From the NCBI GenBank assembly GCA_964512765.1, contig CAZEKF010000006.1:23063-87062 (forward strand): a stretch of 64,000 nucleotides of DNA. Reading direction: 5' to 3'. This stretch comes from GW2011-AR15 sp964512765 (lineage in GTDB: Archaea > Nanobdellota > Nanobdellia > Woesearchaeales > GW2011-AR15). The first letter of the stretch is position 1, and each line of letters starts with the position of its first letter. A program made the position numbers and the translations under genes. Shown piece by piece: positions 1-9,178 of the stretch. The notes beneath the pieces were generated by a model. It was not told the DNA's origin and did not search any database. It saw only the letters and a program-made list of their open reading frames with translations.

Positions 1-329
1 ACGTTTATTTTTAACTTATCTTCTACTAAATGATCTGCTCTATGATTTTTCTTACATTTACTGCATTCTGTTAACATATCTACAAAACTTGACAAATGTC
101 CTGAAGCTTCCCATACTTTACCAGACGAAATAACACTACCGTCTATACCGTACATATCTTCTCTGTTCTTGACAAACGTTTTCCACCAGTGTTGCTTAAG
201 ATTATTCTTTAACTCAACTCCTAATGGACCATATTCAAAAAAACCTGACATACCTCCGTAAATTTCAGTACTTGGAAAAACAAAACCTTTCTTCTTTGCA
301 AACGCTGCTAATTCTTCAATTGATAACAT
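1..329 (-). CDS. glyS: Glycyl-tRNA synthetase, N-terminal part (cut by window edge)
   Basis: Charges tRNA-Gly with glycine in the cytoplasm. Only the first ~109 residues are in the window. They begin MLSIEELAAFAKKKGFVFPS and include EIYGGMSGFFEYGPLGVELK, the typical class II archaeal/eukaryotic GlyRS N-terminus, followed by a zinc-like Cys pair (CSKCKK). The ATG at 329 is preceded by GGTGAT at a good distance, which fixes the start. A TATA-like TTTAAAT lies near 421-427, so a leader of about 70-90 nt is likely. I found no glycine-rich ORF in that leader, unlike the leuS and trp loci. Confidence 0.93.
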   Translation of the reverse strand, partial: MLSIEELAAFAKKKGFVFPSTEIYGGMSGFFEYGPLGVELKNNLKQHWWKTFVKNREDMYGIDGSVISSGKVWEASGHLSSFVDMLTECSKCKKNHRADHLVEDKLKIN

Positions 330-463
330 TTTATCACCTGGTAATATCTAGAGATAGAATACCTATTTATTATTTATCTTTATCTATATCACTACTTAGA
401 CATAGTAAAAATAGAAACATTTAAATACTTGTGTTACTATCCAATAGTAAAAAGAGGATAATT

Positions 464-556
464 ATGTCACTAGAAAAACTAGCTGAGATCACAGAAACTT
501 CACCAGAGGCTAAGAAAAAAGCCAAACAAAAACAAGACGAAGATTACTATTCATAA
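464..556 (+). CDS. Small 30-residue protein, function unknown
   Basis: The ORF encodes 30 residues: MSLEKLAEITETSPEAKKKA followed by KQKQDEDYYS. It has an AGAGGA ribosome-binding-like stretch just before the ATG and a TTTAAATAC TATA-like box about 40 nt upstream. A 7-bp hairpin starts at the stop codon and looks like its transcript end. The product is short, highly charged and probably helical. No family is recognised. Promoter, RBS, ORF and hairpin in the right order make a real gene plausible, but there is no homology evidence. Confidence 0.45.
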   Translation: MSLEKLAEITETSPEAKKKAKQKQDEDYYS

Positions 557-827
557 AACACCCTCCGTGTTTTAAAGATAATAATGTGGAGAGAGTAAAT
601 TCTTATCCAACCCCCCCATAATTTTTCTCTCCACCTTATTTCTTATAATATTTAAGGAGTAAATGCCCATGTAAATCCGTTTTAGGTTGGGGCTGAACTC
701 AAATTTACGCTGTAAAATGCATACCAAAACAGAAACATTTCTTGTATAATTCTTTGAAACCTGATGGTTTTAAATATTAGTTTTAATTGTAATAATCACA
801 AAATAATCAATTGGGGGGAGATTTGTT
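555..827. other. Intergenic stretch with several inverted repeats
   Basis: No convincing ORF. Visible structure: AAAACAC/GTGTTTT hairpin (555-573, probable terminator of the 30-aa ORF); GTGGAGAG/CTCTCCAC pairing 586-593 with 627-634 around a C7 run; GTAAAT/ATTTAC pairing 671-676 with 703-708; AAACC/GGTTT hairpin 757-770. It could hold a small structured RNA; no known RNA family is recognised. Confidence 0.4.
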
Positions 828-1454
828 ATGGGTGCGCAACAATTAAGTGAAATATTAACTAAATTGGATTCTTGGTTAGATGCATATCAGTTATATGCTC
901 AGGCACATCCGGCAATAGTCCAAGTATGGGCTCTAGAAACATCAAAAAATAGTGATTTAGATGGTCTAGTTGAAGGCATGAAACAAAGAGAAAGTCCGTT
1001 AGCAGCAAAACATATGGAATCAGCACTCACTGCTGAAAAAGGCTCGTACGATGAAGCATTAGAATATATTTTTAAAGTAGTTGATGGGCTACTAGTAGTT
1101 ACTCAGGATATGGAAACCTACCACTCACAAAAAAACCAAATTCTTACTTTTACTAGAAGATCAGATATTTTGGGACAGGAGGTTCCAATAGGAACAGAAT
1201 TTTTCCCACAGTGTCTCATGCCTGAAGATACAGGAGTTCAAGTGTCAGTTTATATCCCTGGTTTAGCCAATAAACAGGAGGAGTATCAGCACACTGAAGA
1301 GCTTTTAGGTGAGAGTTTTCAAAATTCAGGTGTTGAGTATTTGGGATATGTAATTGGGATTAAAGCTCAAACTCCAAAAGAAATGGTTACTACATTAAAA
1401 AAATTATTTAGGGATCCGCGTATTATTTCACTTTATGGTAATGCAAAGGAGTAA
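828..1454 (+). CDS. Hypothetical soluble protein, 208 aa
   Basis: The gene has a very strong ribosome binding site (GGGGGGAG, 8-9 nt before the ATG), so it is probably well translated. The product has no signal peptide or membrane segment. The N-terminal half (residues 1-100) looks helical and acidic; the C-terminal half contains short beta-like stretches (VQVSVYIPGL, VEYLGYVIGIKA). It stands alone between glyS/30-aa ORF and the convergent rfcL. I recognise no domain. Function unknown. Confidence 0.75.
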   Translation: MGAQQLSEILTKLDSWLDAYQLYAQAHPAIVQVWALETSKNSDLDGLVEGMKQRESPLAAKHMESALTAEKGSYDEALEYIFKVVDGLLVVTQDMETYHSQKNQILTFTRRSDILGQEVPIGTEFFPQCLMPEDTGVQVSVYIPGLANKQEEYQHTEELLGESFQNSGVEYLGYVIGIKAQTPKEMVTTLKKLFRDPRIISLYGNAKE

Positions 1455-1482
1455 ATTGTAATAAAGAAGATTTATGTTATAA

Positions 1483-2691
1483 TCAACCACTCAAATACCC
1501 AACTTCTGCATCATCCAGGTCAAAATACTCAATTAAGTTCTTTGATTTTTCTTTATTCTTGAATATTGTCTTTATGTATGGCAGTGTGTCTTGAATAACT
1601 CGTTTAGAAGAAGTATGTGTTTTTTCTGCTATTTTGCCTGCAATTGATTTCTTCTTAGCATTTTTCTGGTTAAACTGCCACATTCTTAAGATTCTTGTTG
1701 TTCTTGTATATTTATTAAAACCTGGATATTTTTCTTTTTTAGATAATGCAATGCCTGCTGTCAACAAATTATTAATGTAAACTAAGAATCGCCAATGTTG
1801 TCTTCTTCTGATCCTGCCTCTGAACACATCCGCAGTACTTAAATTATTATATGCATTTGCCAAATCTTCAGGTTTTTTATATTCTTTAGGAAGGTTTTCA
1901 TCAATCCATAAAAACACTTGATCAATATCTTCGTCAACATCGTTTAAAGCAGGTAATGCAACATCTGGATTAGTTGTCTTCAAAATCCGCATCAAAGCAT
2001 TAATCATTGTATCTTTCTGCCTTCTCCCAGATAATTCGTCAACATCATCTTTAGTTAGTTTATTAGTATAATCAGATAAAGTTTGCAAATCATTAACAGC
2101 ACCTCTTAAATCACCGCCTTCTCTTCTTGCTAACATTGTTAATGCAGTTTCATCATACTGAATAGATTCTGCTTTTGCAATATTTTTTAGAATCGACATA
2201 ACAGAAACATAGGACAATGTTCTAAACTCTATCATGTCTGCTTGTTTTCTTAGTGTTGAAAATTTCTTATCAAACGGATCATTAGCAGTCATAATAACTG
2301 GAAACTGTGTTTTTTCAATCAGTTTCCTTAGTTCAGATAATCCACCTCTGTCAGCGTTACCAGAAACACCGTCTATCTCATCTACCAATATTAGTTTACC
2401 TGTTCCAAACAAAGACATCTGGAACATTGCAGGTCCTAGTTTTTCTTTAATAGAAGCCGCATTCCTGACATCTGAAGCATTCACTTCAATCAATTCAAGT
2501 TCTTTTTCATTTGCAAACGCGTGGACTGTACAGGTTTTACCGCAACCAGGTGGACCGTAAACTAAAGCAGATCGTTTTTTTGGAAAACTGTCTAGAAAAT
2601 TATGCAATTGTTCAATTGCTTTGTTCTGGCCTTGTACCTTTGAAGTTGACTTTGGCTGGTACTTGACACACCATGGTTTCATATAGTTCAT
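1483..2691 (-). CDS. rfcL: Replication factor C large subunit (clamp loader)
   Basis: Large subunit of the archaeal clamp loader that opens the PCNA ring at primer-template junctions using ATP. Visible: Walker A GPPGCGKT at residues 46-53, Walker B LVDEIDG at 102-108, a sensor-1 region (PVIMTANDPFDKK) and the Arg-rich start of the lid domain (RREGGDLRGAVNDLQTLS). At 402 residues it is at the short end of the family, and I see no obvious C-terminal PIP box (QxxLxxFF); the end reads EYFDLDDAEVGYLSG. It precedes no other replication gene. The start could also be the Met at residue 4. Confidence 0.94.
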   Translation of the reverse strand: MNYMKPWCVKYQPKSTSKVQGQNKAIEQLHNFLDSFPKKRSALVYGPPGCGKTCTVHAFANEKELELIEVNASDVRNAASIKEKLGPAMFQMSLFGTGKLILVDEIDGVSGNADRGGLSELRKLIEKTQFPVIMTANDPFDKKFSTLRKQADMIEFRTLSYVSVMSILKNIAKAESIQYDETALTMLARREGGDLRGAVNDLQTLSDYTNKLTKDDVDELSGRRQKDTMINALMRILKTTNPDVALPALNDVDEDIDQVFLWIDENLPKEYKKPEDLANAYNNLSTADVFRGRIRRRQHWRFLVYINNLLTAGIALSKKEKYPGFNKYTRTTRILRMWQFNQKNAKKKSIAGKIAEKTHTSSKRVIQDTLPYIKTIFKNKEKSKNLIEYFDLDDAEVGYLSG

Positions 2692-2715
2692 AGAAAGGAC
2701 ATTCGTTTATAAGAA

Positions 2716-3417
2716 TTATTTTTTCTTAACCACAAACGCACAATGGTCTTTCTCAAAAGGATCTAATATTTTATAATCAACAACTGTCATTTCTTTTTCT
2801 AATAATCTTCTTACTTCATTATACACTTGTTTAGGCTTTTTAGTTATGTCAACAGAACGCGATTTCACTGCAAGCAATCCGAACCCTTGTTTTTTAAGAA
2901 ACATTTTACAGTTTTTTAAGAAGATTTCTGCTTGATTTTTTTGTGCAACGTCCATGTAAACAAAATCAACAGGTAATAATCGTGATTGATATGTCTGTGG
3001 CTGATTAGCGTCTCCTAATATTGGCGTAATATTTTTTCTTTTTTCACATAAAAACACTAAATCCCTAACTACCCGAGGTGCGAAATCCAGTGCAAAAATA
3101 AAACCTTCTTTACCAATTATGTCAGAAATGTATGATGGTGTGTATCCATGGCTAGCTCCTAAATACAATACCTTATCTTTTTCTTTTAAACCAAGTTGTG
3201 ACAATCCTTTAAGAATTCCTGCTCCTAGTTTGCTTCTTCGAGCATCAAACTGTCTATATTCTTTGTTTTGAAAATTCTCTGTTTCTTCGTCAAAAAAAGT
3301 AATTCCCGGAGTTAGGTTAGGAGTGTATAATTTAGTTCCTCGTTTATCTTTTTTAAAATAAATGTTTGGGAACTTGTTATTGTATATTTTCATTTTTTGT
3401 TTTTTCGTACTATTCAA
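2716..3417 (-). CDS. flpA: Fibrillarin-like rRNA/tRNA 2'-O-methyltransferase
   Basis: Catalytic subunit of the box C/D RNP; transfers methyl from S-adenosylmethionine to ribose 2'-O at sites chosen by guide RNAs. The Rossmann-type methyltransferase shows VLYLGASHGYTPSYISD (SAM loop), FALDFAPRVVRDL and VDFVYMDVAQ. It is 233 residues, normal for the archaeal family. It lies 41 nt downstream of nop5, its structural partner, and the two are almost certainly cotranscribed. Met9 (3393) is an alternative start. Confidence 0.95.
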   Translation of the reverse strand: MNSTKKQKMKIYNNKFPNIYFKKDKRGTKLYTPNLTPGITFFDEETENFQNKEYRQFDARRSKLGAGILKGLSQLGLKEKDKVLYLGASHGYTPSYISDIIGKEGFIFALDFAPRVVRDLVFLCEKRKNITPILGDANQPQTYQSRLLPVDFVYMDVAQKNQAEIFLKNCKMFLKKQGFGLLAVKSRSVDITKKPKQVYNEVRRLLEKEMTVVDYKILDPFEKDHCAFVVKKK

Positions 3418-3458
3418 CTCGTTTGAATAGTACTGGCTTTGTTTCCATCAAGGCTTTT

Positions 3459-4427
3459 TTAAAGGCTTGATCCAAACCTCTCCTTAAGTTCTTTATTAAG
3501 TTTATCTGCTATGTAATCTCCTTTAAAAAAATCAACTTTTACCGCTAATAAAATCTTATCAGCTAGTGCTCTAGCTGCCTTGCCCCGATCTTGTTTAGCA
3601 ACTTTCTGGATTAACGAATGTTCGAATATAACTCCATATTTAGGACTTTTAGAGCCTTTTACCATGTGCCTGAACAATGCTTTTTCTGCTCCTAATAATT
3701 GTATTGTCGAAGCAGGCATCATGACCATATTTCTTAACGAACCAGCAATTGTTACTAGTTTAGCACCTGTTAAATAACCTGCAACATCAGTTAAATTAAG
3801 GCAGGTTTTTTTCATTAAATTTTCAAGATGTTTTTCTTTACTTTCTTTTTGCTTAAACATTGTTAAAATTGTGGATGCTAAACTTTTTATAGAATCAAGA
3901 TCATCCTTACTTAATTTGGCACCCATTGAATGTTTCACATTAAAATCTTTTTTAAGTTTATCAACAGTGTCTTTAGAAACTTTTTCAGCAAAGTTCTTGT
4001 GATCAGTTATTTTATCTTCAACTTCAGGCAACACATAACCATACATTTCCCTTAACCGTTTAGAAAGCATGTTAATTGCTTTGTTCAATTCGTTAATACT
4101 GCTAGAAGTTTGGATTATTAACAAATCCTGTGAAACAGATTCTTTAATCTGAGTTTTTGTTAAATACAAATTATTATCATAGAACTCTTTTCTATAATCA
4201 TATAAAACATTATAAACTTTAAGCAAAACTTTTTGATTTGGTTCTTGTCTCAGATCCTTAATTTTCTTGAACTTCTTTAAAAACTTTTTTTCAGATTCTA
4301 AAACATTTCCTTCTTGCAATTGTTTAAAGTTCTTACTAAGCTCTTTTTTAGAAAATAATACTTTTTCTCTTATCTGAAAATTCTGGTTTAATACAAAGGT
4401 TCCAATAATGTTTGAGTATAGGTACAT
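3459..4427 (-). CDS. nop5: Nop5/Nop56-family box C/D RNP core protein
   Basis: Scaffold of the box C/D RNP that bridges L7Ae/guide RNA and fibrillarin. The Nop domain occupies roughly residues 150-320, with the signature VAGYLTGAKLVTIAGSLRNM and IQLLGAEKALFRHM, then IFEHSLIQKV and GKAARALADKI. The N-terminal ~100 residues form the divergent fibrillarin-binding domain; a helical coiled-coil lies between. The usual Lys-rich C-terminal tail is missing (ends KERFGSSL), giving 322 residues. First gene of the nop5-flpA pair. Confidence 0.93.
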   Translation of the reverse strand: MYLYSNIIGTFVLNQNFQIREKVLFSKKELSKNFKQLQEGNVLESEKKFLKKFKKIKDLRQEPNQKVLLKVYNVLYDYRKEFYDNNLYLTKTQIKESVSQDLLIIQTSSSINELNKAINMLSKRLREMYGYVLPEVEDKITDHKNFAEKVSKDTVDKLKKDFNVKHSMGAKLSKDDLDSIKSLASTILTMFKQKESKEKHLENLMKKTCLNLTDVAGYLTGAKLVTIAGSLRNMVMMPASTIQLLGAEKALFRHMVKGSKSPKYGVIFEHSLIQKVAKQDRGKAARALADKILLAVKVDFFKGDYIADKLNKELKERFGSSL

Positions 4428-4522
4428 AATCCAAAAGAAAGAATGTTGATTTTAAATAGTTTGAGGTCTGGTAACTTCATTTCCACAAAATATATATACC
4501 TAAAGAATCTTTTTCCTTCCAT

Positions 4523-5677
4523 ATGCAAAAATTAAAATCTGGGAAACTTAAGAAACAGTCAAAAAAAAGTGATCTTCCTATCAAACCTGTTGAAGACCCT
4601 GTTGAAAGGGTCAAACAATTGAAAAAAGAGTCAGACGAAAAATCCAAACATCCTGTTGAAACACCTAACATATCTCCTCTTAATACCATTCCAAAACATA
4701 AAGAACTACAAAAAGAAATTGTGTATTATCATAAACTGTTTGACCAGTTAAGGGAAGAAGTTGCTAGAGTGGTTGTTGGCCAGAGCGATATCCTGAACTA
4801 TATGTTTGAAGCAATCATCTCAAGCGGTCATTGCCTTGTTGAAGGTATTCCTGGTATTGCTAAAACATTATTATTAAGAACTTTATCAGTTGTTACAGGT
4901 TGTGAGTTTAAGAGAATCCAATTCACTCCAGACTTATTACCTACTGATATTGTTGGTGTAACTGCATATGAAGAAAAAAAAGGTTTTTATACAGTCAAAG
5001 GCCCTATCTTCGGTAACTTTGTACTTGGGGACGAAATAAACAGAGCACCGCCAAAAGTACAGTCTGCATTGTTAGAAGCAATGCAGGAGAAACAAGTTAC
5101 TATTGGCCATGATAGTTTTCACTTACCAATGCCGTTTTTTGTCATGGCAACACAAAACCCTATTGAACAAATGGGTACATATCCATTGCCTGAAGCGCAA
5201 ATTGACAGGTTCATGTATAAAATCATTATGAAATATCCTAGCATGGAAGATGAACAAAAAATCCTTGAAAAAAACATTAGCCTGCATAAGTTTGAAGATT
5301 ATAATTTAAAAGCAATATTAAAACCTGGTGACCTTATAAAACTTCAGAACGATGTTAAGAAAATATATTTGGATCCTAAAATTGAAAAATATATTGTTAG
5401 GTTAGTAGACGCTACTAGATATCCTAAAAAATATAATCTGGAGTTAAGCAAATATGTTGAGTTTGGTTCATCGCCAAGGGCTAGCATTGGATTATTCATT
5501 ACAAGCAAAGCACATGCACTGTTATCTGGGAAATTGTACGTCACTCCAAACGACGTCAAAGCTGTTGCGCCTAATGTGTTCAGGCACAGGATCATGTTAA
5601 CATACGAAGGCCAAGCTGAAGAAATAAAAACAGAGGATATTGTTAAAGAATTAATTACAAAAGTGCCAGTTATTTAA
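4523..5677 (+). CDS. MoxR-family AAA+ ATPase
   Basis: MoxR-type AAA+ ATPase, a family of chaperone-like ATPases that often act with VWA-domain proteins on metal-cofactor or membrane assembly. Walker A GIPGIAKT at residues 108-115, Walker B/DEIN motif VLGDEINRAPPKVQSALLEAMQEKQ from 167, sensor motif FVMATQNPIEQMGTYPLPEAQ-DRF. An unusual ~75-residue basic/acidic N-terminal extension (Lys/Glu rich) precedes the ATPase. No VWA gene is adjacent. An AAATATATATACC TATA box lies about 30 nt before the ATG, so transcription probably begins close to the start codon. Confidence 0.92.
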   Translation: MQKLKSGKLKKQSKKSDLPIKPVEDPVERVKQLKKESDEKSKHPVETPNISPLNTIPKHKELQKEIVYYHKLFDQLREEVARVVVGQSDILNYMFEAIISSGHCLVEGIPGIAKTLLLRTLSVVTGCEFKRIQFTPDLLPTDIVGVTAYEEKKGFYTVKGPIFGNFVLGDEINRAPPKVQSALLEAMQEKQVTIGHDSFHLPMPFFVMATQNPIEQMGTYPLPEAQIDRFMYKIIMKYPSMEDEQKILEKNISLHKFEDYNLKAILKPGDLIKLQNDVKKIYLDPKIEKYIVRLVDATRYPKKYNLELSKYVEFGSSPRASIGLFITSKAHALLSGKLYVTPNDVKAVAPNVFRHRIMLTYEGQAEEIKTEDIVKELITKVPVI

Positions 5678-5727
5678 AGTTCTCTTACAGAAAAGTTTAT
5701 AATTTTGTATTATTAGATGATTAATCA

Positions 5728-7554
5728 ATGGAGATAAAAAAGAGGTTTGTAATAGTTTTATTTGTATTATTAATTTTGATATCTGTAAATGTTCTTTCTT
5801 GTTCAGAAGATGATGAATGGGCTTATGTTGAAGAGTACAGGTGTGAAGAAGGAGTAAGACAGATTAAACAAGTGAGAGATCCTGAATGTTTCAATGAGAC
5901 TATTAAATGGGCAGATTATCCATGTCAAGAAAACCAACTTTGTGAAGGCGAGGGTGTTTGTGCAAATAATGAATTGTGCGGTAATAGTATAATTAACGAA
6001 AATGAACAGTGTGATGGCCCTGATGATGAATGTTGTACTTCATCATGTACTTATGAAACTGACAAAACGCAAACTTGTGGTGTTGGCGAATGTGAAATTA
6101 CCAGAAACCTTTGTTATAACGGCGAAGTCATAGACTGTAACCCAGGTGAACCTAGTGAAGAATTATGTAATGGTTTAGATGATGATTGCGACGGTGAAAC
6201 TGACGAAGATTTTAATGATACCTATTACCCTGATTCAGACGGTGATGGTTTCGGTAATCCTAGTGTTGATGCTACAAGTTGTCCTGAACAAGGTTATGTT
6301 GTAAACAATGAAGATTGTAATGATAATGACCCAGATCTTTCTCCGAACAGCACAGAGTCTTGTGACAACATAGATAACAACTGTGACAATATAATAGATA
6401 ATATACCCTACGAATCAATGCCACGATGCTTTACAATGATTAAGCATTTAACACCTTTTGGTGTATGTAAAAATGTTAAGACTGAATGTGATTCTGCACA
6501 AAAAAAATACTTTTGTGATCTTAACAAAATACCTGATTATGAAGAAGTTGAAATAACCTGTGATGGTTTAGACAATGATTGCGACGGAAAAGTTGACGAA
6601 TTTTGTGGTTGTAATCCTGGAGATACTAAAAAATGTGGTAGTAGCACTGGAGAATGCGAAACAGGCGAACAAGTTTGTGGTGAAGATTTTGAATGGAGCA
6701 ATTGCCTGGGCCCTGTCAATCCTATTGATGAAATATGTGACAGTCTTGACAACGATTGTAACGGTGAAATTGACGAAGACTTAACAAAACCATGTACTGT
6801 TGGTAACTGTACAGGTGTCCAGAGATGCTTCTATGGCAACTGGTACAAGTGTGAAACTGATTGTGTTCAAACAAAAGAAATTGAAATTACTCTTAACAAA
6901 ACAGATATTTCGAATTTTGTTCAGGAAGCACAGTTAACTACTGAAGAGGTTCAAGATGCTTTGGAAACAGTTGAAGTTGTTAACCAGTCAATTGACTATT
7001 CTTATACTGAAACAAAAACTGTTGTTAAAAACAACATTGTACCTGAAAAAAATTTACATGAATTAGAATATACTTTATTCATTCCTAAATGTTTAACAAC
7101 ATACCTTGATGATATTAAATTTGAAAATCAAAATTATACCATCATAAAAGAAGATCCAGTTATTGCATGGCATTTTGTTGATGTAGAAGATAGGATCGAC
7201 TTAGGTTATACTGTAAATAGAAAAATTGATCCTGAATGCTTAGAAAAAATTAAAGGATTACCTATTGCAAAAGTAATAGGTGGTGACCTTGACAAAGAAG
7301 ATCAATATGGCGCGCCAAAAATGATCATTACTTCTCTAGTTATACTTTTAGGTGTTTCTTTAGTTGTTTATTACCAAAAAAAACCGCGTTCACAAAAATC
7401 TGTTGAAGAATATGAACAAGAAATAATTGGAAAACAGCGTAAAAATTTGCTTCAACAAATGAAAAATTTTAAGTCAAAGGAAAAGGCTGTTAAATATTTG
7501 AACAAAACAAAACTTAGTGACGATGATAAAGAATGGATCATTAAAAGGTTATAA
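5728..7554 (+). CDS. Secreted, membrane-anchored protein with MopE-type metal-binding repeats
   Basis: 608 residues. N-terminal signal peptide (about residues 1-25, KKRFVIVLFVLLILISVNVLS), a long cysteine-rich exterior and a C-terminal membrane helix near residues 530-550 followed by a charged cytoplasmic tail. Four repeats of the type CNGLDDDCDGETDE / CDNIDNNCDN / CDGLDNDCDGKVDE / CDSLDNDCNGEIDE resemble the putative metal-binding motif of MopE-type surface proteins; the DSDGDGFGNP segment is a calcium-loop-like element. The region after residue ~390 has no Cys repeats and resembles an extracellular stalk. Ligand and role unknown; probably a cell-surface protein. Confidence 0.85.
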   Translation: MEIKKRFVIVLFVLLILISVNVLSCSEDDEWAYVEEYRCEEGVRQIKQVRDPECFNETIKWADYPCQENQLCEGEGVCANNELCGNSIINENEQCDGPDDECCTSSCTYETDKTQTCGVGECEITRNLCYNGEVIDCNPGEPSEELCNGLDDDCDGETDEDFNDTYYPDSDGDGFGNPSVDATSCPEQGYVVNNEDCNDNDPDLSPNSTESCDNIDNNCDNIIDNIPYESMPRCFTMIKHLTPFGVCKNVKTECDSAQKKYFCDLNKIPDYEEVEITCDGLDNDCDGKVDEFCGCNPGDTKKCGSSTGECETGEQVCGEDFEWSNCLGPVNPIDEICDSLDNDCNGEIDEDLTKPCTVGNCTGVQRCFYGNWYKCETDCVQTKEIEITLNKTDISNFVQEAQLTTEEVQDALETVEVVNQSIDYSYTETKTVVKNNIVPEKNLHELEYTLFIPKCLTTYLDDIKFENQNYTIIKEDPVIAWHFVDVEDRIDLGYTVNRKIDPECLEKIKGLPIAKVIGGDLDKEDQYGAPKMIITSLVILLGVSLVVYYQKKPRSQKSVEEYEQEIIGKQRKNLLQQMKNFKSKEKAVKYLNKTKLSDDDKEWIIKRL

Positions 7555-7596
7555 AAGCAAACTAATAAATACCTTCTCCTAATTTTAACAATAATC

Positions 7597-8109
7597 ATGG
7601 ACGTAATTCTTGTAGATGAAAATGATACTCAAATAGGTGTAGAAGAAAAGATTAAAACACATCAACAAGCTAAACTGCATAGAGGTTTTTCTGTGTTTAT
7701 TTTTAATTCAAAGAATATGTTACTGTTACAAAAAAGAGCTATGAACAAGTATCATTCACCAGGCTTATGGACAAACACGTGTTGCAGTCATCCTAGACCG
7801 AATGAAAATTTAAAACAGGAAGCAGAACTAAGGTTGAAAAAAGAAATGGGGATTAACTGTGATCTTAAAAAAATGTTCACGTTCATCTATAAAGAAAAGT
7901 TTGACAATGGTTTAACAGAACATGAATTTGATCACGTGTTTTTTGGAAGATGTGAGAATGATCCTGAACCAGATCCAAATGAAGCTAGTGACTGGAAATG
8001 GGTTTCATTAGATGATTTAAAACAAGATGTTAATGAAAATCCAGATAAGTATTCTGCCTGGTTGAAAACATGTTTAAATCAAGTAATAGAAAATATTAAG
8101 TTTTTCTAG
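7597..8109 (+). CDS. idi: Isopentenyl-diphosphate delta-isomerase type 1 (Nudix)
   Basis: Interconverts IPP and DMAPP. Type 1 (Nudix-fold, metal-dependent) signature: LWTNTCCSHP at residues 58-66 with the catalytic Cys, and LTEHEFDHVFFG at 107-117 with the metal-binding/catalytic Glu residues. 170 residues, normal for the family. Most archaea use the unrelated flavin-dependent type 2 enzyme, so type 1 here is notable. It converges on the polyprenyl synthase gene and overlaps it by 14 nt, completing the mevalonate-to-prenyl route in this locus. Confidence 0.95.
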   Translation: MDVILVDENDTQIGVEEKIKTHQQAKLHRGFSVFIFNSKNMLLLQKRAMNKYHSPGLWTNTCCSHPRPNENLKQEAELRLKKEMGINCDLKKMFTFIYKEKFDNGLTEHEFDHVFFGRCENDPEPDPNEASDWKWVSLDDLKQDVNENPDKYSAWLKTCLNQVIENIKFF

Positions 8110-9178
8110 ATAACAAATAATCTGTAAATTCTGAAAACGTTTGTTTGTATTGTATAGAAATGTTAAGTTTTCTAAGTAATTCTTTTGCCTGATTATTTTT
8201 ATGTGATGCTAATTTCTGACAATATTTAACAGCGCCTGTTGAATGCATTATTTCAGTTATTTTTTTTATTTCTGACTGACTAATTTCAGGATTACTATAC
8301 GTTTTTTTTATTATGTTCTTTTGTTCATCATTAGCTAATTCTAATGTTTTTATCATTAACAATGTTTTTTTTCCATTCTTAATGTCAGAACCTTGTTCAT
8401 GATCTTTGTCATCTGAAATGTCAAGTAAGTCGTCTTGTATCTGAAAACTAAACGCTGAATTAACACCAAACTCTTTCAAAATGTGTGTTGTATGCTCATC
8501 TATATTAGCAAATAATGCTCCTAGTTCAAAACATAATCCAACTAAAACACATGTCTTTAGTTTAATCATATCAAGATATTGTTGTTCAGTAATGTTTGTT
8601 TGATGTTCATACAATAAATCTAACATTTGGCCGTGATATATTTTTTGATCAACATTTCCAACTAAGTTCAATGCTTTATTTTTCAACTCATCAGAAAAAC
8701 CGCTTTCTAACACTGCTTTTTTGCTTAATATGTTAGTTAGATTTCCTAACATTATAGCAAAACTTACTGCAAACTTTGATGATGTTTTATTGAATAAAGG
8801 TCCGTTGTAATTTTTCTCTGAAAAATTACTCAGAAAATGATCTTTTAATTTTTTATACACTGTTGGTTTGTTTCGACGAAAATCGTCCTCATCCATTATG
8901 TCATCTAAAATCAAGGAATATGTGTGTAAAAGTTCAACTGACATAGCAATTGGATAGATTTTTCTTTCATCTTTCCCATTTGAAGCAAGGTAACTTAATA
9001 TGACACAAGTAGGACGTATTCTTTTTCCATTGTTAAGTGTGTACTCTTTTATTAGTTCGTAACAGGATTTAACAAAAGGTTCAGAAACTTTTAGTTGATT
9101 AATTTGTTTATCTAAGAATAGTTCAAGTTCTTTGTTAATGATCACTTGATATTTTTTTAACTGTTCTTGAAAATTCAT
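8096..9178 (-). CDS. Polyprenyl (geranylgeranyl/farnesyl) diphosphate synthase
   Basis: Class I trans-prenyltransferase that condenses IPP with allylic diphosphates; in archaea it supplies the GGPP for ether lipids. First Asp-rich motif LDDIMDEDDFRR around residues 91-102 and second DDLLDISDD at 249-257; GKRIRPT at 51-57 is the IPP-binding motif. Product chain length cannot be told from sequence alone. Last gene of the eight-gene mevalonate operon; its ATG overlaps the NTPase stop as ATGA. Confidence 0.94.
   Translation of the reverse strand: MNFQEQLKKYQVIINKELELFLDKQINQLKVSEPFVKSCYELIKEYTLNNGKRIRPTCVILSYLASNGKDERKIYPIAMSVELLHTYSLILDDIMDEDDFRRNKPTVYKKLKDHFLSNFSEKNYNGPLFNKTSSKFAVSFAIMLGNLTNILSKKAVLESGFSDELKNKALNLVGNVDQKIYHGQMLDLLYEHQTNITEQQYLDMIKLKTCVLVGLCFELGALFANIDEHTTHILKEFGVNSAFSFQIQDDLLDISDDKDHEQGSDIKNGKKTLLMIKTLELANDEQKNIIKKTYSNPEISQSEIKKITEIMHSTGAVKYCQKLASHKNNQAKELLRKLNISIQYKQTFSEFTDYLLSRKT

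Noticed and set aside
329..430. A glycine-rich leader ORF before glyS, by analogy with leuS
   Set aside because: The leader on that strand holds only very short frames (Met-Ser-Lys-stop, or a Leu/Phe-rich one) with no Gly codons.
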